Source: Diphasiastrum complanatum (lineage: Eukaryota; Streptophyta; Lycopodiopsida; Lycopodiales; Lycopodiaceae). From it: 64,000 nucleotides of DNA. Of this stretch, positions 27,499 to 39,269 are shown piece after piece (the first letter of the stretch is position 1; the number at the start of each line of letters is the position of its first letter). Below the pieces are notes generated by a model. That model was given only the letters and a program-made list of their open reading frames with translations, made no database searches and had not been told where the DNA came from. Both the position numbers and the translations under genes were made by a program. Location of the stretch: contig CM055108.1 in the NCBI GenBank assembly GCA_029204225.1, positions 26,465,303 through 26,529,302 of the forward strand. Direction: 5' to 3'.

Positions 27499-27961
27499 TA
27501 GCACGCCAGCGTGGTAAGCGGCACGTCAGAATTTTTTTTTTTGTGCAGCCAACCCAGATAGAACGTCGGCGCGCTATTTGGGTTGGCTACAAAAAAAAAT
27601 TCTCATTTCATATATAGCACGCCGGCGTGCTATCTTGGTTGGTTGCAAAAAAATTTCTCATTTTATATAGCACGTCGGCTTGCTATCTTTAAAGATAGTA
27701 ATTTTTTGTTTAGTTGTTTTACTTAGCATGTCGGCTTACTATGTTGGGAGGTTTAAATAAATATTCCGAAATAATGATTTTACTCAAAATTTGGTTCTCA
27801 AATGTGTCAAAATAATTTCCTATTTTACAATATACTTGGCTAGCACACCGGCATGCTAGCCGAATTAGCTCCAAAAAGAAATCTGTTTATGCAAAAAGTT
27901 CTTCAAAAAAACTTCATGTTTTTGAAATAAAAAATTTGCAGGCTAGCACGCCTGCATACTA
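27499..27961. repeat. Array of seven 18-bp palindromes
   Basis: Seven copies of a palindrome of the form TAGCACGCCGGCGTGCTA occur at 27499, 27559, 27615 (perfect), 27668, 27724, 27841 and 27944. Spacing is 60, 56, 53, 56, 117 and 103 bp, that is, about 55 bp or twice that. Spacers are T- or A-rich. The copy at 27559 sits inside a longer imperfect palindrome, with CAGCCAACCCAGA to its left and TTTGGGTTGGCTAC to its right. No coding potential. Confidence 0.9.
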
Positions 27962-28494
27962 GCTTTTACAACTTCAAGGACAGTTTATTTTTTTTAAAAA
28001 AAAAAGTAGACTTGTATTTATAGAGTAACAAAGTATTTTGCGATGGACCTATTTAGAATTTGATGGATAGTCAAATTTTTAAGTATGTATCAAACCATCA
28101 TTCTTGTTCTTAAAAAATTATGTAGTGGCATAGAAGGAGTAGCACACCATGTGCTACCATTTTGTTGGAGCATGTCACGGAAGAGACTTGCAAAACTCAA
28201 AAAAAATCTACTTGTAGAATGTCAAAATCTGAATAGTGAGAGTACTCTCTATTGCTTGAATCCCATATCACAATCCAAGTTCAAAGTAAAATTAAAAAAT
28301 TATCACTTTTATGAATTAATATCACAGGGAACATCTTACTCAACCAAGAAGTTGGAAACATCGGTAGATTATCTACAACAATATTATTTACTAATCTAAG
28401 GGAAAGTAGAATAACAGTATACCTGAACTCTGTGAAAAGCAATCAACATCTGCAAGAACAAGATATATAGCATCAATAAAAAGCTGCAAAAGGA
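27962..28494. other. Spacer with one short unassigned open frame
   Basis: A 104-codon plus-strand frame (28085-28399) begins MYQTIILVLKKLCSG. It has no recognised domain and composition close to its AT-rich surroundings. Most likely non-coding. Confidence 0.2.
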
Positions 28495-29270
28495 GCCCAC
28501 ATTATTAAAACTTTCTTAAAAAGCTCCAAGGAGGCTTGGGATACATTGAAATCCATCTATGAGGCAAGGAACACATCAAGGTTGCTCACACTAAGGAATC
28601 AAAATTTTCAAAGCTTCCAAAGGAGTGATGAGAGTGTCTCAAATTATGTTTTGATAGTCAAAGATCTTATAGAGAGCTTGTTTGCATAGGAGAAAACCTC
28701 AATCCAAAAGAGCTAGTGCAAGTGATCCTAAATGGATTGAAGGATGATTTTGAAAACCTTGTTCAATCTTATGCAATCAAGGAGTATCTTCCAAGATTGG
28801 AGGCACTACAAGGAGTTCTCATTGTTAAGGAGTGTAGGCAAGAGAACAAGCTATTGAGGAACAATCAACATTCCTTAAAGGATGATAGAATGGTGAAGGC
28901 ATACTTCACAAAGGACAAGCCAAGAGGGAGCATCATCAACATTTTAAGAAGGACAAGTCAAAGGAGGAGAGTGACGAGGATTCATCACAAACATCAACTT
29001 GCAAATCCAACAAGAAGTGCTTCTTTTGTGGTAAGAAGGGGCATTTTGCTTTGAATTGTTTCAAGAAGAAGGAGTTCCTCAAGAAGGTGATATAGAAGGG
29101 AGTTATGAAGAAGGAACTCTCATGATGTCTATGTGCTCTTCTTCTAGTTCTGAAAATGAAAATTCATGGTGGATAGATAGTGGATCTAGTTCTCATATGA
29201 ATAGTTCAAGAAAGACTATGCAATTTGGGATTAGTGTCCATGATATACCAACATTGTTATATATATTTTC
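28495..29270 (+). pseudogene. Ty1-copia gag and protease fragment, family B
   Basis: The plus strand encodes SKEAWDTLKSIYEARNTSRL and QSFQRSDESVSNYVLIVKD, then after a frame change NPKELVQVILNGLKDDFENL, a zinc knuckle CFFCGKKGHFALNC near 29010, and a protease start NSWWIDSGSSSHM near 29170. The frames shift repeatedly. The gag matches that at 9577-10026, so this is a second copy of that family. It ends before integrase. Confidence 0.8.
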
Positions 29271-29417
29271 ATAGCATCCTATATCTTAGAGTCCCACTCA
29301 AACAATCAATTGGAGGCCAAAACTCTTTGTGTACTTGAGTAAGAAAGAAAATAGCAAATAGCAACAAGCATTGTAATTGTTTGCATAACAATGGATAATC
29401 TTAAATTTTCAATACCT

Positions 29418-29795
29418 CATTAGAGGAGTTCTAAATCCAAAAAAGACCCTTTGTAAAGATTCTTTTTATATTTTTTCTCAATTTTTTCTTACACATGGAC
29501 CAATCAAAACACTCAAATTTGAAATCTACGTAATGTAACTTTTTGAGTCCACATTTTGATTCCACACTAAAAATGGCATAACTTTTTAGTAGTAAGTCTA
29601 AATTTAGCGGAGTTTAATGCATTGGAAAGCGCTCAACAAGGGCTTTCCAATGATATGTTACATGACATAGTTCTGAGCTATGATCAAAAAGTTATGGCAA
29701 GTCAAAATTATTAGTGTTATAATATTTTAATAATATAAACTACATCTTGCATGAATTCTTAAAGGGTCTTTTTGGAGCTCAAAACTCATCTAATG
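29418..29795. mobile_element. MITE-like element, 378 bp
   Basis: Ends are inverted repeats of about 45 bp: the left begins CATTAGAGGAGTTCTAAATC and the right, inverted, begins CATTAGATGAGTTTTGAGCT. Both continue into AAAARGACCCTTT and TAAAGATTC-like words. The interior has no coding capacity but a loose palindrome around 29625-29660 (GGAAAGCGCTCAACAAGGGC). The same terminal sequence type is found on the fold-back element at 5492-6891. A target duplication could not be established. Confidence 0.75.
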
Positions 29796-30780
29796 TAACA
29801 CATGGAACAGCTCTTGTTGACTCAAGTATTGGCTTGGTGGATGAACATGTTTTCATTCACATCCAAGCTCTTTAATCTCAAGTTAACATAGTACATATGT
29901 TTGTATTTTTTGCTAGCAATATTTTTTTGGAAATCCATGCAAGTGTAAGATGGCTCTTTCATGAACATTAACATTCATTATTGAATGCTCTTGCAACTCT
30001 ATCCTTCGCATTCTTTGAGAGACCTGATATTCATCTCATCTTGTTTTGATCACTATCATTATTGACTTGTTTTTTATAACACAAGTGGAATTGGATTAGG
30101 TGCATTTGTAACTTTGTTGCTAATGTTATACGGTGCCTTTGGATCAATTTGAAATTTTGTTTCCACAAGATACCCACCACAATTCAAAATGTTCAGCTCA
30201 TCTTGTGTCCAAAATCCTTGACTCTGGCTGGTGAATTGACAATGTTTGCATTGAAAACCCACGTGCAACGAATATTAGTAGCACAAAACCACATATATTG
30301 ATTTCACCTTTGTTGTATTTCCTTCTCCCATAAAAACTAGGTGCCATAGATGTAGACCTTATTGCAACAACCTCGACCCTCTACTTTCATTCCCTAGCAT
30401 TTGTGTTTACTCAAAGGGTTAAATCGATGTATCACCCACCAACTGCTATCACTTGTCTTTTGAGGACCGCTTCACACTTTTGTAGATCAGCATCTTGCCA
30501 ATTATTGGATGTCCCTTTTTTACCAACAATAGCACCAGAAGGAAAGGTTGGGGGACAACTTGTTCTACGCTGACTTATGTACTCCACATCTAGTCAATGT
30601 GAAACGATATATTTCTCATTGTTCCATTTGCTCACAGGTCATTTCCTTCTTACTATTTGAGTATCATTTTTATAACTAGCACATTTGGAAGAAAGGTCAA
30701 TAGTTTTCACAAAACTATTAACGGATTTTAAAAAAGAGGCACCAACAATAGAAGCACAACGACCTACACGCATACATGAC
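29796..30780. other. Unassigned stretch, weak minus-strand frame
   Basis: No gene is recognised. A minus-strand frame at 30074-30268 contains HVGFQCKHCQFTSQSQGFWT, whose CxxC pair might be part of a zinc finger, but the rest is not recognisable. It may be eroded transposon sequence. Confidence 0.25.
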
Positions 30781-33700
30781 ATTAGATCATGGAGATTTGG
30801 ACCTCTCCCAAAGAATGTCCTACAAGAAAAAAAAAATTTCTCAAGATGAATACCTTGCTAATCGCCAGCAAGATGTGGGATGTTGTCACATGTATCGAAG
30901 TGAAGCTTGAAGACAACAGAGCCGACTCAAAATGAAAGTCGATGGATGGTAAAGAGTTCGCACTTCTTATTCTCAATATATCAGACACACAGATTGGCCA
31001 CATATCTGAAGCTCAAACTTCAAAAGAAGTATGGAACATCTTGAGCTCGCTATATGATGTGAGGGACATAACTTCTAAGTTACATCTACGAAGAAAATTA
31101 TTTACTCTTTAAATGTTTTGTATGTACCTAAACTCTCTACGAATATGCTATCAATAAGTAGAATCACTGATTTAGGTAATAAGATAGAGTTCGAGTCTGA
31201 TCAATGTTGGATTATTGATAGGACAAGTAAGGTCCTTGCACTCGGTAAGAGTGATGGATACTGTTATTTTGATACTAGAAGTCAAGCCTTGAAAACATAT
31301 GTTCTTGTCAATAAAGCATTATATCGTTTAGGACACTTGAATCATACATTTGTTTCATACATGTCTAAGAAATCCCTAGCACTTGATCTTGACTATCCAG
31401 TCGACAAAGTCGACCTCCTTGTCTGTCAGAGCTGCATCATTCATTCAGATATATGTGGTCCAATGTAAATCAAATTGGTAAAAGAATTAAAGCACTAAGG
31501 TCCAACTATGGGAGAAAATACATCTCTATCGAATTCAAGGAGTATTGCCTTAACAACGACATTGAGGAACAATACATTACCTCTTATTCATCTCAGTTGA
31601 ATGGTCTTGTTGATAGAAATAATAGAACCTTAGTCGAATCGACAAAGTGCATGCTAGCACATGTGACACTTCCGAAGTCCTTCTAGACCGAAGTTCTTTC
31701 CACTATAGCTTATATTTAGAACATATGTCCCACTAAAAGTCTCTCAGAGAAAACACCATATGAATTTTGGATAGCCTCCAAACCTTTTTTATCAAATTTA
31801 TTTGGATTTATCGCTTATGCAAAAACTCCACATGATCTCAAGAAGAAGCTCGACTTCCAAAGTATTAAGTTTATTTTCATCAACTACACTACTTCATATC
31901 AAGCTTATAAGCTCTATGACCTGTCGAGTCGAAGATATTCACTAGCCGAGATGTCATCTTTATCAAAGATCAGTTTATTGACCTCAAAGGTAAAGTTAAA
32001 GCTCATATAGCCGAAGTATCGGTCCTGAATTGTCGAACTTTCTAGTTCAAAATTTGACTATTCCTATTGAAGGTCCAAGCTTGTCTACTCCTGGTGAACA
32101 ACTTATCGGCAGCGAATCTAAAGAAGATGATGTTGTAGTTCAGTGACTAAAACATAATGAAGATAATCAACTTTGACCACTACCCAAAAGATCGACTAGA
32201 GAAAGCAGACCACCTATAAGGTATATCAACGAGTCTGTAGCTTATCTTGTTCAAGAGCAGACAACTGTCGAAGAGGCATTGAGTCAGCCCAATTCTAATC
32301 TCTGGAAAGAAGCTATGGATAAAGAGTATTCATCTCTTATCTTGCCAACAATTATGTAGTTGATTGCAAATGGTTGTTCAAAATCAAGTACAAGGTAGAT
32401 GGAAGTATCGATCGAAGAAAGGCTTGACTTGTTGCCAGACTCATTTTCTCAAGTACACAACATCGACTACACTAAGACCTCCAGTCCAATAGTTAAACAT
32501 TTTTCTATCAGACTTCTATTGTCATTTGCTACTACAGTAGATATGGAAATACATCAAATGGATGTACAGACAACATATCTTAATGGAGATATTGAAGAGG
32601 ACATTTACATGGTGCAACCTGAAGGTTTCAATATCAAAGGTAAACACAATCACGTGTGTAAACTCCATAAAGCACTTTATGGCTTGAAGCAATCTGCTCG
32701 AGCATGGTTTCAAAGGATCAATACTTTCCTTATCGATCGCGACTATAAACCAAACACTTCAGATTAAAATGTTTACTTTAAGTCAATGCAACATTCATCT
32801 ATTATTATCACTTTGTATGTGGACGACACATTGTTTTTCAGCAACAATATCGACTTGATAAAAGAAGTTAAGACAATGCTATCTTTTGAATTCGACATGA
32901 CTGATCTGGGCGAAGCTCGTTACTATCTAGGTATTCAGATCCAAAGAGACAGAAAACATTACTCAGCAAAGATACATTCATAATAACTTAATCAGATATA
33001 CTCTGATGAATTGCAAATTAGCTCTCTCACCAATGGAGCCAAGACTCAAGATGTCGAAGGACCAGTGCCCCAGAACAATTGGAGAGAAGGATCGTATGCA
33101 TGAGTATCCTTATCATTTGATAATAGAATCTCTTATGTACATGAATGATCTGTACCAAACCAAACATAGATTTTTCAGTCAGTTCGTTAAGCCAGTTTAT
33201 GACCAATCTTGGTATTACACATTGGAAGGCTTTTATTAGAGTTTTGAAATATCTTTGAGCTATCATGAACTTTTGCATTTTTTTGGAGCAATTGACAATG
33301 ACAAACTCAATGTTCTTAGTGGTTATTCAGATGCAAGTTGGGAAGGAGATGTAGACACTCGTATATCCACTTCTAGATTTACATTCTTTCTCAACAATGG
33401 TCCTATTTCATGAAACAGTCACAAGCAAACTTCGATAGCTCTATCTTCTACTGAATCAAAGTTTATCGCAATCTCTCAAGCTACAAAGGAAGCAGTACGA
33501 TTGAGAAACTTACTCTCAAATATCAGTTTCAATCAATATGCTCTGACAATTCTGTTTGGTGATAATCAAAGTGCCATTGTTTTATCAGCCAATCCTAAAT
33601 TTCATTCTAGGAGTAAGCACATTGAAATTAAGAATCACTATGTCAGAAGCAAAGTTCTCGACAAAGAGGGTGACTTGCAGTATTGTCGAATGCAAGGTAT

Positions 33701-33830
33701 GACAACAGATATTTTTACTAAAGCATTAAGCTTGAATGCACACACAATTTTTTGTGCAGAACTAAGTTTGAAGATCAAAGCATTCATGAGGTCCAAACAT
33801 CAAAAAGAAAAGTTATTTGAAAAGAAGATA
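30781..33830 (+). pseudogene. Nearly full-length but decayed Ty1-copia polyprotein
   Basis: Domains in order on the plus strand: gag (ALLILNISDTQIGHISEAQT, SKEVWNILSSLYDVRD) ends near 31110, then a deletion joins it to the pre-integrase region (MYVPKLSTNMLSISRITDLG). Integrase pieces (KRIKALRSNYGRKYISIEFK, EKTPYEFWIASKPF) and RT (QMDVQTTYLNGDIEEDIYMV, HKALYGLKQSARAWFQRI, TLYVDDTLFFSN, TDLGEARYYLGIQIQRD) follow. RNase H (GDNQSAIVLSANPKFHSRSK, HIEIKNHYVRSKVL, TDIFTKAL) ends near 33760. YVDD is intact, but more than ten stops and frame changes are present and no LTR is recognised at either end. Confidence 0.85.
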
Positions 33831-33937
33831 GAGTACCAAAAGTACCAAAAATATATCTTACACAAGTTTTTATAAGTACCAAATAGAAAATAAATGGTTG
33901 TTTATAAGCTTCTACAAGTACCACTAGTCCCAAAAGT

Positions 33938-34247
33938 GCAAAAGAGAGGTCAGTCCTTAAGCCCAGAGGGCTTCTTATTCTTGCTCTGATTCTTCAAGTA
34001 CGTTTGTGCGTACCTACACATCCCTTCAAGGAAAGGTCAGTGTTCATAATACCATCAAACATGGTTCATATAAGATTCTTAGTTCTACAGGTATCAATGT
34101 CTATTACTGAATTCATTAAAGTAATAAATTCATACAATATACTAAAAGAATATTGATCATTGATAATTCTATATCATCAAAGTCTATCTGGGTTTGAAGC
34201 TAGGACAGTCTTTATTACTTAGGGGCAATTTGTCTCTACAAATTACA
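33938..34247 (-). repeat. Truncated 3' LTR of a short minus-strand LTR element
   Basis: Nearly identical to 35926-36223 over about 300 bp in direct orientation. It ends in CA at 34246-34247, and next to it the minus strand has a purine run (GGAGGGG), a good polypurine tract. The rest of the LTR is lost at the junction with the plus-strand copia remnant. Confidence 0.85.
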
Positions 34248-35441
34248 CCCCTCCAATGCATAAAGTGTTGTCCTCAACGAAAAACTTCTCAACTAAGAGT
34301 TTTAAATCTTTTAAAAATTTCTAGATATTCTTGGAAGAATTCTTCTTCCATTCATCTTGCATCCATAATCAAATGCTTCTTAAACTCTAGGAGATATTGT
34401 GTTTATGCTTATTTCTTTCTTTCAAATTTTATCTTATATGCTAAGATCAGCTTTGGGTGAAGAGTCTTTTCAGTTCCTTGATCTACCTCAGATCTCTTAA
34501 TCTATGAATTCAGAATTAGCGTACTGAATCTATCTCGGGTAGATCCAATCATTTCATTTTCATCCTGGGTTTTAGATTGCTCAGAAACAATTTCTTAGTA
34601 TATTGTTTCTTTGGAGATTCATAGGGTAAAGTGGTCTTAAATTTTTCAGTCCCCGTTCCTCCTTAGTATGTTGTCATATTAGTCATGTTTTTACATAATG
34701 TCTTAGGAGGTTTAACTTCCTATTCATGATTTCAAAAGATGCTTGAAGTTTGGGTCCATCTTTATCAAGAAATCCTTTCTTAAAAGCAATGCTTCTATAC
34801 TCTAAGGATAATCACTAGGAGTTCCTTCTCATGTATGGTTGATTTAATTCAACATATCATCAAAATTGACTTTTGCATAAAGTATACAAACAAGTGTAAA
34901 CTAACATTACATGACATGCATGCTTAAATCAACATTAGTTGACATGCATTAAGCTACTAAAAGCTTAGATCACATAACACGCATGTTTGAAACATTCAAA
35001 GAAAAAGTACCGATAGTATTGAATCAAAATCATTTTTGAAAACAACTTAGGATTCTCCATCCTATTTGATGTTTTTCTTTAAAGCATTTCGAGATCTACA
35101 TTTAAAACATTCTCGCGGTCCTAGTGGACAATCATTATGGCTCAAGAAATTCTTCCCTTGTTTCACTTTTACGGCCTTCAATGATTTTATGGCTGAAACT
35201 AGTCTCGGGTTGTATGTTCTTGATAAACATGACTTTCTTTGCAAGTAGGCTTCTAGTAGTGTTTCGTTGTCATCAAGTTCTTCATCATGCCTATCAGGAG
35301 TCTTTGTCTTCTTGATCTTTTCCAAGCAGTTTTTGCTTTTTGAAGCACAAGGCCTCTTAAACACCGGGTGGAGCTTTGTGTTCTTCTGCATGCATGAACA
35401 TACAAGGTCTTCACATCAAGTTCACGAAATATTAAACCATA
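34248..35441 (-). mobile_element. Internal region of the short LTR element, with one unrecognised frame
   Basis: Only 1.2 kb lie between polypurine tract and primer site, so the element is non-autonomous or internally deleted. A 109-codon minus-strand frame at 35062-35391 begins MQKNTKLHPVFKRPCASKSK and includes TPDRHDEELDDNETLLEAYL, SRTYNPRLVSAIKSLKAVKV and a CFKC pair near its end. It is basic with an acidic centre and resembles no protein I can name; the CxxC could be half a zinc knuckle, so a gag remnant is possible. No pol domain was found. Confidence 0.5.
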
Positions 35442-35453
35442 GCTCTGATACCA
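35442..35453 (-). other. Retroelement primer-binding site
   Basis: Minus strand TGGTATCAGAGC, perfect match to the plant initiator-tRNA-Met primer site, three bases from the LTR end at 35457. Confidence 0.85.
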
Positions 35454-35456
35454 AAC

Positions 35457-36223
35457 TGTGAACTTGAGGGTAAAGGCCTGTCCAAAGTTCTTAAAGGCCA
35501 ATAGATTAATTGACTTATCATTCACATAAAGCTGTACATGGTTACAACTTGGGAATTCACCCAAGTGCAATCTTCCTAAGGAAGAGCCAAGGTATTTGTC
35601 CATCTTGTTTTGCATAATGTCCATCAATTCCTAGGCCCGTTTTTTCTAAAGGTTGCCCATCCTCAATCATGATCATTGGCATTTTTTTAGAGGTTGCCCT
35701 ATCCTCAATCATGGTGAATAGAGTCAAAAGGGTGATCAGTCCCTTGGCCTATTTTTGATCTTTATAGACTCCATTGAGCCTTCATTATAGACTTAGTAAT
35801 AAGCCTTCTTTATAGACTCTACTGAGCCTTCATTATAGACTTTGTCAAAAGCCTTCTTGTCTACTGTCTTTAAGCTTAGAAAGCTTCTTGTTCTTATGGC
35901 ACTTTCTCGAGTACACATACCCTCAAAGAGAGGTCAGTCCTTAAGACCAGAGGGCTTCTTATTCTTGCTCTGATTCTTCAGGTACGTTCATGCACATCCC
36001 TTCAAGGAAAGGTTAGTGTTCATAATACCATCAAACATGGTTCATAGAAGATTCTTAGTACTACAGGTATCAATGCATGTTACTGAATTCATTAAAATAA
36101 TAAATTCATACAATATCCTAAAAGAATATTGATCATTGATAATTCTATATCATCAAAGTCTATATGGGTTTGAAGCTGGGACAGTCTTTATTACTTAGGG
36201 GCAATTTGTCTCTACAAATTACA
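35457..36223 (-). repeat. 5' LTR of the short minus-strand LTR element
   Basis: Starts TG at 35457 beside the primer site and ends CA at 36222-36223, 767 bp. Its right 298 bp match 33938-34247. It contains repeats of a GCCTTCATTATAGACT-type sentence (35775-35860). Confidence 0.8.
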
Positions 36224-36330
36224 TTTGTGCACATAATTGGTAGAATTTTCCCATCCTTGTCCCATATCTTATAACTACACATACATATCCTTGACGTTGA
36301 TTTATAAGATTTAAGATCCATGATGTAATG

Positions 36331-36754
36331 AAAAGAGATGTGCAATGTTTAGACCTTGTTATGCCTATCTCACATTTTCTCAAAGTCTTAGCCAACCTTG
36401 TTAACGATATAGCTTAAACATATAGATTCAGGTATGATACTTTCACATGCCAAACCATTGCCCAAGGAATGGTAGAAATCTCGTCACCATGAACATTGTA
36501 ATTCTACTAGGTTGTTGTTGATGTTATTATCAAGATGGTTACAAAAGAGATGTGCAATGTTTAGACCTTGTTATGCCTATCTCACATTCTCTCAAAGTCC
36601 TAGCCAATCTTGTTAACGATATAGCTTAAACATATAGATTTAGGTATGATACTTTCACATGCCAAACCATTTCCCAAGGAATGGTAGAAATCTCATCACC
36701 ATGAACATTGTAATTCTACTAGGTTGTTGTTGATGTTATTGTCAAGATGGTTAC
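36331..36754. repeat. 212-bp tandem duplication
   Basis: Two units beginning AAAAGAGATGTGCAATGTTT at 36331 and 36543 differ at only a handful of positions. A more diverged third relative lies at about 37226-37446 (GGAAAGGGACATGCATGTTA, TGGTAGAAAGCTTTTCACCA). No coding frame runs through the units. Confidence 0.9.
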
Positions 36755-36910
36755 ATTTATTACCAGCTATAACATAAGCTTTGATTTGAATATAAAATAC
36801 AATTATATATACAAAAGTTCACATTGCGCTACATAGTAGAATCGGCTAGATCTTGTTGAACCTACCTAGAATACTCTGCTCATAGTATTGCACTCCCAAG
36901 ATTTCTAGGG

Positions 36911-36941
36911 AAAAACCTGCTCAACCCATGAGCAGGTTTTT
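36911..36941. other. Perfect 12-bp-arm hairpin
   Basis: AAAAACCTGCTC and its exact inverse GAGCAGGTTTTT are separated by seven bases. It resembles a bacterial terminator in shape, but in this plant context its role, if any, is unknown. Confidence 0.7.
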
Positions 36942-38432
36942 TGATGGGATACCAATATAGTTAATTCATCAAAATGTGATAATTGGCACATGTGAAGCCT
37001 TTTCGGTCACAACGATTTTTGTGGAAGGGATTATAACCTTGTGATACACCTTTTATTTTCAAATGAAGACTTTTCAAAGTTTTCAATATGACCATTAAAC
37101 AATAGATCAAATTACAATGCCTTGTGCCAAAAGTCTTGTGCACATAGATGGTACTAGTTTTTTATACTAGCACGATATTTACAAATTACGCGTGCAAAGA
37201 TCCTACATGTTGATTTACAACATTCAATATGTGATGGAAAGGGACATGCATGTTATAGAACTTGTCATGCCTTGTATTACATAATCTCAAAGGCAATCCT
37301 CTTGAGGATATTTAAACATCATGTTATGAAACCATAATAGCAATCTTAATATATTCACAATGAAAATGGGGACCAATTAACAAACATAAAATTTCTAAAG
37401 TCCAAAGCGTTCTCTAATGACTGGTAGAAAGCTTTTCACCATGACATGTTATCGTATAACCAGCTCAGTGGGCTGTATCATAAGTTTCCATTTTTTTTCC
37501 GCTTGTTGATAAGTATTGCCTCTAAAATGAAAGAATCAATCTGCCTAAGTCCTGTGCATAACCCAGCAGGTTCCACTACAATTAATTTTGGAGTAACAGG
37601 ACATCTCTCCATATCTCCTCACCCCCTCAACTCGGTGTGCTAAGAAGCAAAAACCTCCCTCCTTTGCAACTACTGAACTAAGAAACAAAAGCCTCGAGCC
37701 CTCCTTTGCAACTACTGAAGCAGCCAATCAAGATTCAACATTAACTTCTTTGACGATCAGAAATTAAAAGACGTGCTGCAGCACGTCATAGTACAACTTT
37801 CGTACTTGCGGGATGACCTTATCAGTTCATGATCGCCACCTTTCCTTCCAGAATTACTCTAATGATATGGGCAACTTAATCTAAAATTCAAATATTTGCT
37901 TGTGCAGTGTTTGAAGCAACGGATGTTTCTGTGTCACATCAGGCACATGTAGATAACTTTAACTGAGATAAGGATCAATTTGTCTGAAGTAGAAAGTGAG
38001 AGTATCAAAAGATTTATTGCAACTCAGTTTTTGGGAAGATATGTGAATAAAGGCCTCACTGCGCGGCTCTCACTGATGTGCATGTCCTGGGGAATGTCTT
38101 GTAGTTGCCCCATGTACCAACCTAACAGATGGGATGGAGCTGCAATTTGAAATTGATTAATATTCCACGATGGTTTTGGATCATGTTGCAAGTCAACCCG
38201 CGTTCACGTACCTGTGGAAAATGCTGTGCGTTTGATAATCTCTCAGAAAATTTCCATCTGGTGATTGGAATTAAGATTTGCCATAAACTAGAAGTTAAGT
38301 GACAAACGATATCAGACGCCATTAATATCAATCTGGGGACTTGTGTGACGTTGCTAGTTCAAGACAGCACTTCAGTTGGGCAAGGTTACAGGATAAACTT
38401 TTGCAAGCGTATCAAGGATTCCGGCTACACCA
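36942..38432. other. Intergenic DNA, no gene seen
   Basis: AT-rich spacer upstream of the receptor kinase. Apart from the diverged third copy of the 212-bp unit, nothing recognisable is present. A short C-rich repeat pair containing CCTCCTTTGCAACTACTGAA lies at 37657-37720. Confidence 0.4.
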
Positions 38433-38726
38433 ATGCGGTCCTCTAGTTCATGCTCGATGAAGGGAGGATGTCCATTTTCTCATAAGGAAGATGCTCCGCA
38501 TCTTATTGGATCATGTGTCTACGTAAAGGTGGCAAAGATCAGATCTTCTCACTTTATAGTTAATATCTCATTCTTGATACTCCTGATTTCATGTGGGGGT
38601 GGAACTGCAACTCTGCCATGTACCTATGGCCATACCAACAATATTGGACGTCAACAAAGTGACAGATCCGGTAGGATTATTTCTTACCAGATTGGTACTA
38701 ATTTATTCTGCTTTTCAGTGCAATAG
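38433..38726 (+). other. 97-codon open frame upstream of receptor kinase
   Basis: Begins MRSSSSCSMKGGCPFSHKED and has a hydrophobic stretch FIVNISFLILLISCGGG around residue 42. It is not recognised. It lies 540 bp before the kinase gene start and might be an upstream exon, a 5' leader frame or chance. Confidence 0.2.
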
Positions 38727-39269
38727 AGAGCTCTATGCTGCATTTAAGGTGTTGCGTTATAACATATAAAACACGAATCTCCGCAGCAGGGTTAAAGGGA
38801 TTAAGTTTAAGGACGATATGACAAACGTTCTATTCAATTTGTTTTTGTGATCTGTAATTCTAACAACTGTTCATTTTTCGATGAGATGCAAGACCTGAGT
38901 TTTTAGTTGTAAAGTTATGACGATCTTTGAAACACATCGAAGTCTTGAAAAAGAAACTTTTGCGACTGCCTTCTAAAGTCTCGAAATACGGTCATGATAT
39001 TCAGTTTCAATGTATTCGTGAACTTGGATTCTTAGGGAATCATAGCTATTAACGCACGTGTTTAGAAGGATTTATCTTTCCCATCAGAAAACAAATACAC
39101 AACCTATCAGATAATGTACTATATTTGTTCTGGAACACATCAATCTCTTCATTTTGACGTTTGGAAAAGATTAACGATCTCCAGCGAGGAAAGGCTGCAT
39201 TATTAACGTCAAAGTTTTCATGCATTCACCTGAACCAGATAAGCAAATTTTTAACAAAAAGGCAACAGG

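Noticed and set aside
27499..27961. CRISPR-like array
   Set aside because: The repeats are palindromic and degenerate, the spacers are low-complexity A/T-rich sequences, the genome is eukaryotic, and no associated genes exist.
36911..36941. Rho-independent-terminator-like hairpin
   Set aside because: Plant nuclear genes do not end transcription this way; kept only as a structural observation.
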